From positions 4,216,001 through 4,280,000 of the forward strand of contig NZ_AP022616.1 of NCBI RefSeq assembly GCF_010731115.1: 64,000 nt of DNA, read 5' to 3'. The notes below the pieces were generated by a model that saw nothing but the letters and a program-made list of their open reading frames with translations, was not told the origin of the DNA and searched no databases. How positions within the stretch are numbered: the first letter of the stretch is position 1; each line of letters opens with the position of its first letter. Below are positions 1 to 7,503 of this stretch, in pieces. The stretch is from Mycolicibacterium phocaicum. GTDB taxonomy: Bacteria; Actinomycetota; Actinomycetes; Mycobacteriales; Mycobacteriaceae. A program made the position numbers and the translations under genes.

Positions 1-1
1 G

Positions 2-139
2 CGAACGACGTTGTCGCCGTACACCATCGGGGTTCCCGGCATGTACATCTGCTCGGCGGCCACGCCGCCGGGTCCTGGCGGGCACGGTATGTGCGGGGCC
101 AACGCCGCCGCCGTCGCACTGGCTCGGTTGGGGCGCTAG
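2..139 (+). CDS. C-terminal end of a phytoene-desaturase-like FAD oxidoreductase (partial)
   Basis: Only the last 45 codons and a TAG stop lie in the window. The reading frame gives the stretch PGMYICSAATPPGPGGHGM followed by CGANAA. This matches the conserved C-terminal FAD-contacting segment of phytoene desaturase/NAD(P)-FAD oxidoreductases, where a G-x-x-x-C-G-A/S-T-x-P-G-G-G-x-H-G-M-x-G-x-N-A-A pattern is usual. The protein would be a flavoenzyme acting on a lipophilic or polyprenoid substrate, but the substrate cannot be told from the tail. The stop codon abuts the stop of the convergent pirin gene, so no terminator separates them. The family assignment rests on this one motif. Confidence 0.6.
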   Translation, partial: RTTLSPYTIGVPGMYICSAATPPGPGGHGMCGANAAAVALARLGR

Positions 140-898
140 CTACACGTTCACCGCGATGGTGTGCATCTCCCAGATGAGCACTTCTGTGCCGTCGGCGCCC
201 GCGGTGATGCGCTGCCCGCCGGTCGCGGTGAGTCGCACGGCATCACCGGTGCCCAGCGGACCGGAGCCTTCGAACTCGGCCGCTCCGCGGGTGACGAAGA
301 CGTGGCCGTACGGTGCGTCCGGCACCTGTACGGTGCTACCGGCATCCAGCCGCGCGACGTGCAAAGTGGCATAGCTGTTGCCGAAGGTGATGGCGGCGTC
401 GTCCCGGTACTTGCGCATGCCGGATGCCATGGGAATCAACGTGTTTCCGGCGAGCTCGGTGCTGATGTCGGCTTCCTGATAACTGGGCGCGCCGCCGAGA
501 TCTTCCGGCGGAATCCACATCTGGACGACCCGCAGGGGCTGACGGTCCTGCCGCCCGGCGCCGTTGCGCTCCGAGTGCCGCAGGCCGGTGCCCGCACTCA
601 TCCGCTGCGCCAGACCGGGGTAGATGGTGCTCTCGTTGCCCAGCGAATCCTTGTGCACCAGTGTGCCTTCGAGGACCCAGGTGATGATCTCCATGTCCCG
701 GTGGTCATGCGCGTCAAAGCCTTCCCCGGGGTCGACGGTGTCCTCGTTGTTGATCATCAGCAGGCCGTGCGCGTTGGCCGCCAGATCGAAGTTGCCGGTC
801 GCCGGGAACGACTGCCACGATTCCAGCCATTCGTTGCGCCAGTGCCACCGTTCGGCAGCACGGATGACGCGAACAGGCACAGCCGTCGGGTGAGTCAC
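140..898 (-). CDS. pirin family protein (bicupin)
   Basis: The 252-residue product has the pirin bicupin fold. The N-terminal cupin carries the metal-binding pattern HDHRDME near residues 65-71 and the later LRHSERN near residues 106-112, together supplying the three His and one Glu that bind Fe or Ni in pirins such as E. coli YhhW. Such proteins show quercetinase-like dioxygenase activity in vitro or act as redox sensors; the physiological role here is unknown. The start is a GTG at 898 without a convincing ribosome binding site. It lies only about 20-35 bp from the divergent esterase gene, so the two promoters must overlap or one transcript is leaderless. Confidence 0.85.
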   Translation of the reverse strand: MTHPTAVPVRVIRAAERWHWRNEWLESWQSFPATGNFDLAANAHGLLMINNEDTVDPGEGFDAHDHRDMEIITWVLEGTLVHKDSLGNESTIYPGLAQRMSAGTGLRHSERNGAGRQDRQPLRVVQMWIPPEDLGGAPSYQEADISTELAGNTLIPMASGMRKYRDDAAITFGNSYATLHVARLDAGSTVQVPDAPYGHVFVTRGAAEFEGSGPLGTGDAVRLTATGGQRITAGADGTEVLIWEMHTIAVNV

Positions 899-932
899 CG
901 GTCAATTCTGGCAGGACGTGCACCATGGAGGC

Positions 933-1874
933 ATGACCCGTTCGCTACAGCGCGTATTCGCCGCCGTGCTGGTGGTTGTGGCGCTGCTCGCGGTCGGCGG
1001 CTGCCTCGGCCGGCACTCTGCGATGGGTGCTCCGGGCAATGGCATACCCGTCGGCACCTCGAGCAACTCGCTGCAGGCGGGAGGGCTGACACGGACATTC
1101 CGCGTGTACCGCCCGGCCGGGCTCAACGCCGTGAGTCCACTGGTCGTCATGCTGCACGGTGGCTACGGCGACGGCGCGCAGGCCGAGCGCGCCTACAACT
1201 GGGACGCCCAGGCCGACACCGGCCGGCTCGTCGTCGCTTATCCCGACGGTATGGATCGTGCGTGGAACGCCGGAACCTGTTGCGGGATACCGAAGAACCG
1301 CAACATCGACGACGTCGGGTTCATCACCGCGATGGTGGGCGCGATCGAAGCGCAGATTCCGATCGACCCGGCGCGCGTCTACGTCACCGGCATGTCCAAC
1401 GGAGCCATGATGGCGCTGCGCCTCGTGTGCCAGACGGACCTGTTCGCCGCCGTCGCCCCGGTCGCGGGAACGCTGCTGACCGACTGTTCGCACGCCGCGC
1501 CGACCTCGGTACTGCAGATCCACGGCACCGCCGACGATCGCGTGCCCTTCGACGGCGGGCCGGGCAAGGCCAGAACGGTCACCGGCGCACCCAATGTCGA
1601 TGGGCCGTCGGTGCCCGCCGTGAACGCGACGTGGCGCGGTATCGACGCGTGCGGAGCTCCGGCTATGTCAACCACCGGCGCGGTCACGACGCAGACGGCC
1701 GACTGTCCCGGTGGCCGCACCGTCGAATTGATCAGCGTCGCCGGTGCCGGCCATCAGTGGCCGGGCGGGGTCCCGAGCCCATTGGCGCAACGGCTCGGTG
1801 ACCTGCCGCCACCGTCGACCGCCGTGAATGCGACCGACACCATCTGGCGGTTCTTCGCCGCGCACCATCGCTGA
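933..1874 (+). CDS. LpqC-like secreted esterase / PHB-depolymerase family lipoprotein
   Basis: From the ATG at 933 the protein has about 313 residues: a lipoprotein signal (basic MTRSLQR, hydrophobic core, lipobox-like VGGC) and then an alpha/beta hydrolase of the polyhydroxybutyrate depolymerase/feruloyl esterase type. The oxyanion/His-Gly motif is VMLHGGYG, the nucleophile elbow is TGMSNG, the acid is probably in DDRVPFDGG and the catalytic His is in GAGHQWPGG. It resembles M. tuberculosis LpqC, an envelope-anchored esterase. A GTG at 918 is a possible earlier start; I prefer 933 because the basic signal-peptide N-region begins there, but neither start has a well-spaced Shine-Dalgarno. Its natural ester substrate is unknown. 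Confidence 0.8.
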   Translation: MTRSLQRVFAAVLVVVALLAVGGCLGRHSAMGAPGNGIPVGTSSNSLQAGGLTRTFRVYRPAGLNAVSPLVVMLHGGYGDGAQAERAYNWDAQADTGRLVVAYPDGMDRAWNAGTCCGIPKNRNIDDVGFITAMVGAIEAQIPIDPARVYVTGMSNGAMMALRLVCQTDLFAAVAPVAGTLLTDCSHAAPTSVLQIHGTADDRVPFDGGPGKARTVTGAPNVDGPSVPAVNATWRGIDACGAPAMSTTGAVTTQTADCPGGRTVELISVAGAGHQWPGGVPSPLAQRLGDLPPPSTAVNATDTIWRFFAAHHR

Positions 1875-1989
1875 GAACTCGCGAATATACGAAATGTCGA
1901 ACAGGCAGCTGGAAAATCCCCGGATTGTCCGAGCGGGGCGGATGTGTCCTGGCGCACACTGAGGCCGTGACCGCCAGTGGTGAGGTGAG

Positions 1990-2880
1990 ATGAGTCGACA
2001 GTGGCGGGTTGCGCTCGTCCAGGCCAGCCCCCTGCAGGGCGAGGATCCGGTGGCCGAACTGGCTGCTGAGCTCGCGGCGATCCTCGCCGAGCGCCCGAAC
2101 ACCCAGATGGTGGTGTTCCCCGAGATTCACCTGCTCGGCGCGAGCGACGGTGCTGCCGATACGCGGTCCTATTTCGATGCGGTCGCCGAGCCCCTCACCG
2201 GACCACTCGTGCGGGCGCTCGGCGCCGTGGCCGCCGACGCCGGCGTCTGGCTGCTGCCCGGCTCGATCGCCGAGCGTGGCGAAGACGGCCGGGTGTTCAA
2301 CACCGCTCTGGTCTTCGATCCCGACGGCCGTCTCGTCTCGTCGTACCGCAAGGTGTTCCCGTGGCGCCCGCACGAGCCGTGGGCGTCCGGTGCCGGTTTC
2401 ACGACCTTCGACGTACCCGGCGTCGGCCGGATGGGCGTCAACATCTGCTACGACAGCTGGTTCCCCGAGGCGACCCGGCAGATCGCCTGGCTCGGTGCGG
2501 AAGTCGTGTTCAACATCGTCAAGACGACGTCCGACGACCGCGCGCAGGAACTCGTCCTCGCCCGCGCCAACGCCATCACGAACCAGATCTACTACCTCAG
2601 CGTGAACGCCGCCGGGCCACTCGGGCGCGGGCAGAGCATCTACGTCGGACCGGAGGGTGAGGTGCTCGCGCAGGCGGCACACGCCGAGGCCGAAGTCACG
2701 CATCTGACGATCGACCTCGATCAGGTGACCGCCGTGCGGACCCACGGCACCGCCGGGGTCAACCGGGTATGGGAACAGTTGCACGCCGACGACGACCCGA
2801 TCGAGCTGCCCGCCTACGCCGGTCAGCTGGTGCACCAGCGGTGGCAGCCGCAGCCCGTCAACCCTGAAGGACGCTCATGA
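1990..2880 (+). CDS. carbon-nitrogen hydrolase (nitrilase superfamily)
   Basis: The 296-residue protein has the nitrilase-superfamily catalytic triad in order: Glu45 in VVFPEIH, Lys121 in YRKVFPW and Cys153 in NICYDSW. Members hydrolyse amides, nitriles or carbamoyl compounds through a Cys thioester. Length and the compact single-domain layout fit an omega-amidase or N-carbamoyl-type amidohydrolase, but the substrate is not evident. A GAGGTGAG sequence directly before the ATG is the likely ribosome binding site. The stop overlaps the start of the following permease (ATGA), indicating translational coupling, so the enzyme probably acts on whatever that transporter imports, for example an amide or amino-acid derivative. 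Confidence 0.87.
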   Translation: MSRQWRVALVQASPLQGEDPVAELAAELAAILAERPNTQMVVFPEIHLLGASDGAADTRSYFDAVAEPLTGPLVRALGAVAADAGVWLLPGSIAERGEDGRVFNTALVFDPDGRLVSSYRKVFPWRPHEPWASGAGFTTFDVPGVGRMGVNICYDSWFPEATRQIAWLGAEVVFNIVKTTSDDRAQELVLARANAITNQIYYLSVNAAGPLGRGQSIYVGPEGEVLAQAAHAEAEVTHLTIDLDQVTAVRTHGTAGVNRVWEQLHADDDPIELPAYAGQLVHQRWQPQPVNPEGRS

Positions 2881-4221
2881 CCGAAACCGCCCAGCGGCCC
2901 GGCGAGGCCGGCCACCTCAACGCGACCCTCGGCCTGGGTGGCGTGACGCTGTTCGGCCTCGCCTACATGGCGCCGATCATCGTCCTGGGCATCTTCGGCG
3001 TGATCGCCGAGGTCGGCGGGAGCCAGCGCCGGTTCGTATCTGCTGGCCACCGTCGCCATGCTGTTCACGGCCGCGAGCTACGCGAAGATGTCGGTGCACT
3101 ATCCGGTCGCGGGCTCGTCGTACACCTACGTCCGCAAGGCGCTGGATTCGCGGCTCGGCTTCCTGGTGGGCTGGACGATCCTGCTCGACTACCTGTTCCT
3201 GCCGCTGGTCATCTGGTTGATCGGCGCCGCGTACCTGACCGGTGAGTTCCCATCGGTGCCGGCGTGGGTGTGGATCGTGGCGTTCATCGTCGTGACGACC
3301 GCGCTGAACATCCTCGGACTCAAGGTGGCGGACAAGGCCAACCTGGTCCTGATGGCCTTGCAGTTCCTCGTGATCGCGCTGTTCATCGGTTTCGCGGTGG
3401 CCCACATGGTGTCCCGCCACGGCGGTGGCTCGCTGCTGTCCGTCACCCCGTTCAGCGGGACCGGTGGTTTCCCGGCCATCGCCGCGGGCGCAGCCATCGC
3501 GGCGTACTCGTTTCTCGGCTTCGACGCCGTCAGCACGCTCACCGAGGACACCAAGAATCCGCAGCGCAACATCCCGCGCGCGATCATGCTGGTCGCCCTC
3601 ATCGGCGGCGTGGTCTTCGTGACGGTCGCGTACATCCTGACGCTGGTACAGCCCGGAGGTACGTTCCCGAACGCCGATTCGCTGGCCGCCGACACGGCCC
3701 GGACCATCGGTGGCGCGCTGTTCGCCGCGTTCTTCGTGACCGGGCTGATCATCGGTCAGTTCACCTCAGGCCTGGCGGCGCAGGCCAGTGTGTCCCGGTT
3801 GCTGTATGCGATGGGCCGAGACTCGGTGCTGCCCAAGAAATTCTTCGGCACGCTGTCGCCGCGGTTCTTCACGCCCGTCTTCAACATCGTGCCGTGCGGG
3901 CTCATCGGGCTCGGCGCGGTGTTCCTCAGCGTCGCCACGTCGACGTCGTTCATCAACTTCGGCGCGTTCACGGCCTTCACGTTGGTGAACCTGTCGGTGA
4001 TCGGCTACTTCGTCCGGCATCGCCACGAGCAACGACTGAATCCGCTGACGTACGTGGTGATTCCGCTGATCGGTGCGGTCGTCGACGTCTACCTGCTCAC
4101 CCAACTCGGCAGTGCCGCACTGACTCTCGGGGTGATCTGGACGTCGATCGGCGTGGTGTACCTGCTGGTTCTCACCCGTGGTCTGCGCGTCCCGCCGCCG
4201 GAGTTGTCACTGGCTGAGTAG
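2877..4221 (+). pseudogene. APC-superfamily amino acid permease, interrupted by a one-base frameshift
   Basis: Two frames together encode one amino acid/polyamine permease of about 448 residues. The first frame (2877 to about 3018) gives the N-terminus with GLAYMAPIIVLGIFGVIAEV. The second (in frame from about 3019, ATG at 3058) gives LLATVAMLFTAASYAKMS and the remaining transmembrane helices to the stop at 4221. The join is exact if one G is added in the GGCGGGAG run at 3015-3022, which would restore GGGASAGSYLL. Either the gene is a recent pseudogene or the base was lost in sequencing. The later part retains the substrate-site-like stretch GFDAVSTLTEDTKNP. The start overlaps the amidohydrolase stop, so the pair forms an operon. 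The 3' end overlaps the convergent monooxygenase by 15 bp. Confidence 0.75.
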
Positions 4222-5679
4222 GGGTGCGCTGCTGCGGGCGAGCGGGGCGCAGTGGACGTCGAAGCGCTTGGCGACGGTGTCCAGCGTGTGCTGCAGGTGC
4301 GGACGGCGACGGCGGTGGGTGGCCAGGAACTGGGCCATCCCGACGGCTTGGCGCGGGACGGGATACCAGCGCGCCACGTCCAGTCCGCAGTCCCGAAAAA
4401 CACTGAGGGGCAAGGCGTCTGCGATGAGGCTGAGGTTGTGCACGGCCAGCGTCATCAAGGCGTGGGGGAACACCGCGTTGCATTTGCGGCGCAGGTCGAT
4501 CATGTCGAGCTCGTAGAGCGGCACCTCGGTGAGCTGGCCGGTGAACATCAGATGCGGCAGGAAGTAGCCCATGTACGTGGTCAGATGCAGGGTTGCCCCG
4601 CGTGCGTTCAACGACAACACCCGGCCGCTGGGGGAGGTGTAGGGCTCATACGGTGGTGAGTGCTTCAGCAGATACCCGGTGCAGTTGACGATCCAGCTGT
4701 CCGGGTCGATCGCCCGGACCGCGCCGCTGCGGAGCTGCATCTCGGCCCGGCCGTCGCGATCGACGACATCGACCAGATGGTCCATCACGATGTCGCGCAA
4801 GCCGGCCGCGATGGCGTCCCGTTCCGCCGTCGACAGCACGCCGAGCAAGAAGTTCCCGGTGCTGGGCGTCACCCAGACGCCACACCGCTCACGCCAGTGG
4901 CGAGCCACTTCCTCTTCGTTGGTGCCGTCGAACATCCGGGTCACTTCGTCGGCGAAGGCGTTGAACGTCAAGCCACCCCACCACCGCCTGCCGCCGGTGG
5001 GGAACAGCCGGTCGCGGTGCGCGAAGTAGGTTCCCGAACCCGCCAGCAGGTTCACTTCTCGTCCAGGGTGGCGGTTGATCAGCGCGTGCGCGGTGTCCAT
5101 CGCGGTCTTGCCGCTGCCGATCACCCACACCGGAGCGTCGCTGGCGTCGATGTCGCCGCTGCGCATGTCGCAGTAGTTCGGCGACACCGAGCGGACGCTG
5201 GTGCTGGACAGCGGCAGCGGATCGTTCGGCTCGACGTCGGAAGCGATGGCCTTGATCAGGCGCTTGGCCTCGACCACCATGGTGCGGCCGTCGTCCGACC
5301 GGCACTGCACGCGGACGACGCCGTCGGCCTCTTCGTCGGATTGCATTGTCCAGCCGTAGTATTCGTCCACCGTGACGCGCCGCCGCAGCACGTCCAGACA
5401 GTGGTCGAAATGTGCCAGCACTTCGTGTTTGGTGGCCAGGTGCGAGGGCTCGGCGCCCAGCGTCCAGCCGATGTTCCCTGCGGTGAAGAACGGGTGTGGC
5501 TGGTGCAGTCGCACGTATTCGTAGGTGTCGACCCACATGCCGCCCACGCGCTGCCGACGATCCAGCAGGATGACCCGCTGGCCGGGCGACAGGTACTGCG
5601 ACGTCGTGAAAAGGGCATTCAGGCCCGCGATCCCCGCCCCGACGATGCAGACGTCGCAGCGTTCGACCGCGGCGCTCAC
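4207..5679 (-). CDS. flavin-containing monooxygenase-like NAD(P)/FAD oxidoreductase
   Basis: The 490-residue protein has an N-terminal FAD-binding Rossmann motif, GAGIAGLNA, at about residues 14-22, a following LLDRR acidic edge, and a second dinucleotide-binding motif, GSGKTAMD, near residue 190 for NADPH. This double-Rossmann layout is that of class B flavoprotein monooxygenases. The region between, with VGGMW and HPFF, resembles FMO-like enzymes rather than classical Baeyer-Villiger enzymes. The substrate is unknown. The gene is read on the minus strand downstream of a LuxR-type regulator gene on the same strand, with a 6-bp-arm palindrome in the leader. Its end overlaps the permease gene. 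Confidence 0.75.
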   Translation of the reverse strand: MSAAVERCDVCIVGAGIAGLNALFTTSQYLSPGQRVILLDRRQRVGGMWVDTYEYVRLHQPHPFFTAGNIGWTLGAEPSHLATKHEVLAHFDHCLDVLRRRVTVDEYYGWTMQSDEEADGVVRVQCRSDDGRTMVVEAKRLIKAIASDVEPNDPLPLSSTSVRSVSPNYCDMRSGDIDASDAPVWVIGSGKTAMDTAHALINRHPGREVNLLAGSGTYFAHRDRLFPTGGRRWWGGLTFNAFADEVTRMFDGTNEEEVARHWRERCGVWVTPSTGNFLLGVLSTAERDAIAAGLRDIVMDHLVDVVDRDGRAEMQLRSGAVRAIDPDSWIVNCTGYLLKHSPPYEPYTSPSGRVLSLNARGATLHLTTYMGYFLPHLMFTGQLTEVPLYELDMIDLRRKCNAVFPHALMTLAVHNLSLIADALPLSVFRDCGLDVARWYPVPRQAVGMAQFLATHRRRRPHLQHTLDTVAKRFDVHCAPLARSSAPLLSQ

Positions 5680-5718
5680 GGGTTCAGCCCTGTGGTGTCG
5701 AACATGGCGCCCTCCTTG

Positions 5719-5732
5719 TCCTTTGAAAAGGA
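5719..5732. promoter_or_regulatory. palindrome in the monooxygenase leader
   Basis: TCCTTTGAAAAGGA is an inverted repeat with 6-bp arms and a 2-bp centre. It sits about 40 bp upstream of the monooxygenase start and just beyond the end of the adjacent LuxR-type regulator gene. It could be an operator; there is no direct evidence. Confidence 0.3.
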
Positions 5733-5787
5733 TACGGCATCGGACGCGGGCTGTACATCGGCCGATTGGCGTATTTGGTTGGTGCCG

Positions 5788-6888
5788 CTACAGCGATATG
5801 GCGAGCAGCGTCCGGACGAGTTCGGCCTGGCGGTGGGTGCCCGTCTTGTCGAAGATGTGTTGAACGTGGGTCCTCACGGTCCCGGCGGACAGGCACATGC
5901 TCTCGGCGATGGGTTTGATGCCGTCGCCTTGTATCAGCCTGATGGCCACCGCCGCTTCGGCCGTCGTCAGCCCGTACAGGCGGCGCAGCATCTCGGTGTC
6001 CGGCTGCGGGTGCTGTTCGGGATCCAGGATGAGCACCAGCGCCCGTGATTCGGCGAGCGGAGCCGTCACGTGTTGGAACGGCAGGACGTGAATGACGTAG
6101 GGGCGCAACCCCGATGGGCGCGGGCACAACAGGGAGGTGCCGCCCCGAACCGATCCGGTCTGTCCGAGTGCGGCGTTGATGCCGTGGCGCAGCGTCGCGT
6201 CGGCCGGCGGGTGCGCGAACTCGAAAGAGCCCTCGTGGATGGTCAAGCCGTCGTGGCGGCGGACGATGTTCTCCGCCGCGGTGTTCAGGTATCGCACCGA
6301 CAGCGCGCAGTCCACGACGGCCATCCCGATGCGGGTGACATTGTCCATCGCCGACGAGATGTTGCGGATCTGGTGGCTGGCCGCGCTGAGGTCGTGCTGG
6401 ATGCGCAGTGCGCGCTGGAAGTGCGGGACCAGCGCCGTGGCCAGCTGCACCCGTTCGGCGGTGTCGAACGGGTCGGAACGTTTCTCGGTGGCCACCAGCC
6501 AGGTGGCGGGCTCAGGTCCGTCCGTCAGCCGGACGAACAGGCCGTCGTCGAGTCGGTGCGGCCGCATCCAGTCCATGCGGAACTCTGCCTTCGGCTGCAG
6601 CTCGGCGAGTCCCTGACAGCTGTGCACATACCCGACGGGCCCGTTCTCGACCGCCTCGAGGAGGTAGTCGATGTGGCGGTAGTACTCCGCGTACTCGGCC
6701 AGAGCGTCGGTCGGGATGGTGACGCTCTGGGGTGCTCGGCTCACGCCATCGGCCAGCACCAGTGCCGCTCCGCCGGTCGCCTCGAACATGGTGTGGAGTG
6801 CAGCCATGGTCGCGGTCCAGTGCTCTGGCTGGACGGCGGAATCGTAGATCGAGGAGACTACGCGAGAGAAGTCTTCGACCGTGACCAC
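5788..6888 (-). CDS. LuxR family transcriptional regulator
   Basis: About 367 residues. The C-terminal 60 residues form a LuxR/GerE helix-turn-helix, recognisable from LTTAEAAVAIRLIQGDGIKPIAESM and the SAGTVRTHVQHIFDKTGTHRQAELV continuation. The N-terminal 250 residues contain no receiver domain or ATPase and look like a PAS/GAF-like sensory region of the type seen in stand-alone actinobacterial LuxR proteins. I place the start at the GTG at 6888 because AGGGA at 6898-6902 lies 8-9 bases upstream of it; a GTG at 6897 would overlap that site. It lies upstream of the flavin monooxygenase on the same strand and is the obvious candidate regulator for it, which is inference from position only. Confidence 0.8.
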   Translation of the reverse strand: MVTVEDFSRVVSSIYDSAVQPEHWTATMAALHTMFEATGGAALVLADGVSRAPQSVTIPTDALAEYAEYYRHIDYLLEAVENGPVGYVHSCQGLAELQPKAEFRMDWMRPHRLDDGLFVRLTDGPEPATWLVATEKRSDPFDTAERVQLATALVPHFQRALRIQHDLSAASHQIRNISSAMDNVTRIGMAVVDCALSVRYLNTAAENIVRRHDGLTIHEGSFEFAHPPADATLRHGINAALGQTGSVRGGTSLLCPRPSGLRPYVIHVLPFQHVTAPLAESRALVLILDPEQHPQPDTEMLRRLYGLTTAEAAVAIRLIQGDGIKPIAESMCLSAGTVRTHVQHIFDKTGTHRQAELVRTLLAISL

Positions 6889-7168
6889 GGCCGACACTCC
6901 CTGCGATGTGTTGCGTTCACGTCTGGCGCCTTTCGCGACGTGATCCCCCCACGAATGGACAGGTGCTGCCGAAATCGTAATTCAAGACCAAAGGTATGTA
7001 AAGTGTTGGCTTGGTGATTGCTGAGAGTTGGATCAGCGGCGCCGGCGGTGCGGGCAGATCGCGATTAGCGGGGGATCGCGATCTGTACGTACCGCATAGA
7101 CCGGTTGACGCGAAGCGGTAGGGAAATCCCCTATATCGCTGGTGAGGTCCAGGCCATACGTTGCGTTC

Positions 7169-7456
7169 ATGCTTCCGGTGGAACCGTGCTACCTCGTCGA
7201 GTGGTACCACCCGAAATTCTTCGGCTCGACGCTTGCTGAAGCGGCCGCGCTGCTCGACGCGGTCGCCGCGTCGCTGTCGACGGGAGAGACGATGGTGCGG
7301 GTGGCCAGCGTGATCTCGGTCCCCAACGACGAGGTCGCGTTCGGCATCTTCGTAGCCGACTCGGCCGACATCGTCACGCGAACGTGTGACCAAGCCGGGT
7401 TTCCCGTGCAGCGTGTCAGTGCCGCGAGCGACATCGAGTTCCCGGCCGGCGCATAG
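7169..7456 (+). CDS. small conserved hypothetical protein
   Basis: From the ATG at 7169 the product is 95 residues (a GTG at 7142 would add nine). I do not recognise a named family with certainty. The sequence MLPVEPCYLVEWYHP, then a helix rich in Ala and Leu, then MVRVASVISVPNDEVAFGIF and a final short helix suggests a single ferredoxin-like alpha/beta domain, like small DUF4242/nickel-binding-type proteins. It precedes the large LuxR-type ATPase regulator by 47 bp on the same strand and may be co-transcribed with it. Coding is supported by GC3-rich codon use and the conserved-looking hydrophobic pattern, not by any catalytic motif. Confidence 0.6.
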   Translation: MLPVEPCYLVEWYHPKFFGSTLAEAAALLDAVAASLSTGETMVRVASVISVPNDEVAFGIFVADSADIVTRTCDQAGFPVQRVSAASDIEFPAGA

Positions 7457-7503
7457 TCTCCGTTCGGGTATCCCGAAGGAAATGCACAGCGCATAATCGC
7501 GGT

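Noticed and set aside
161..1801. A 546-residue plus-strand frame across pirin and the esterase
   Set aside because: It is antisense to pirin and out of frame with the esterase; both of those have clear family motifs.
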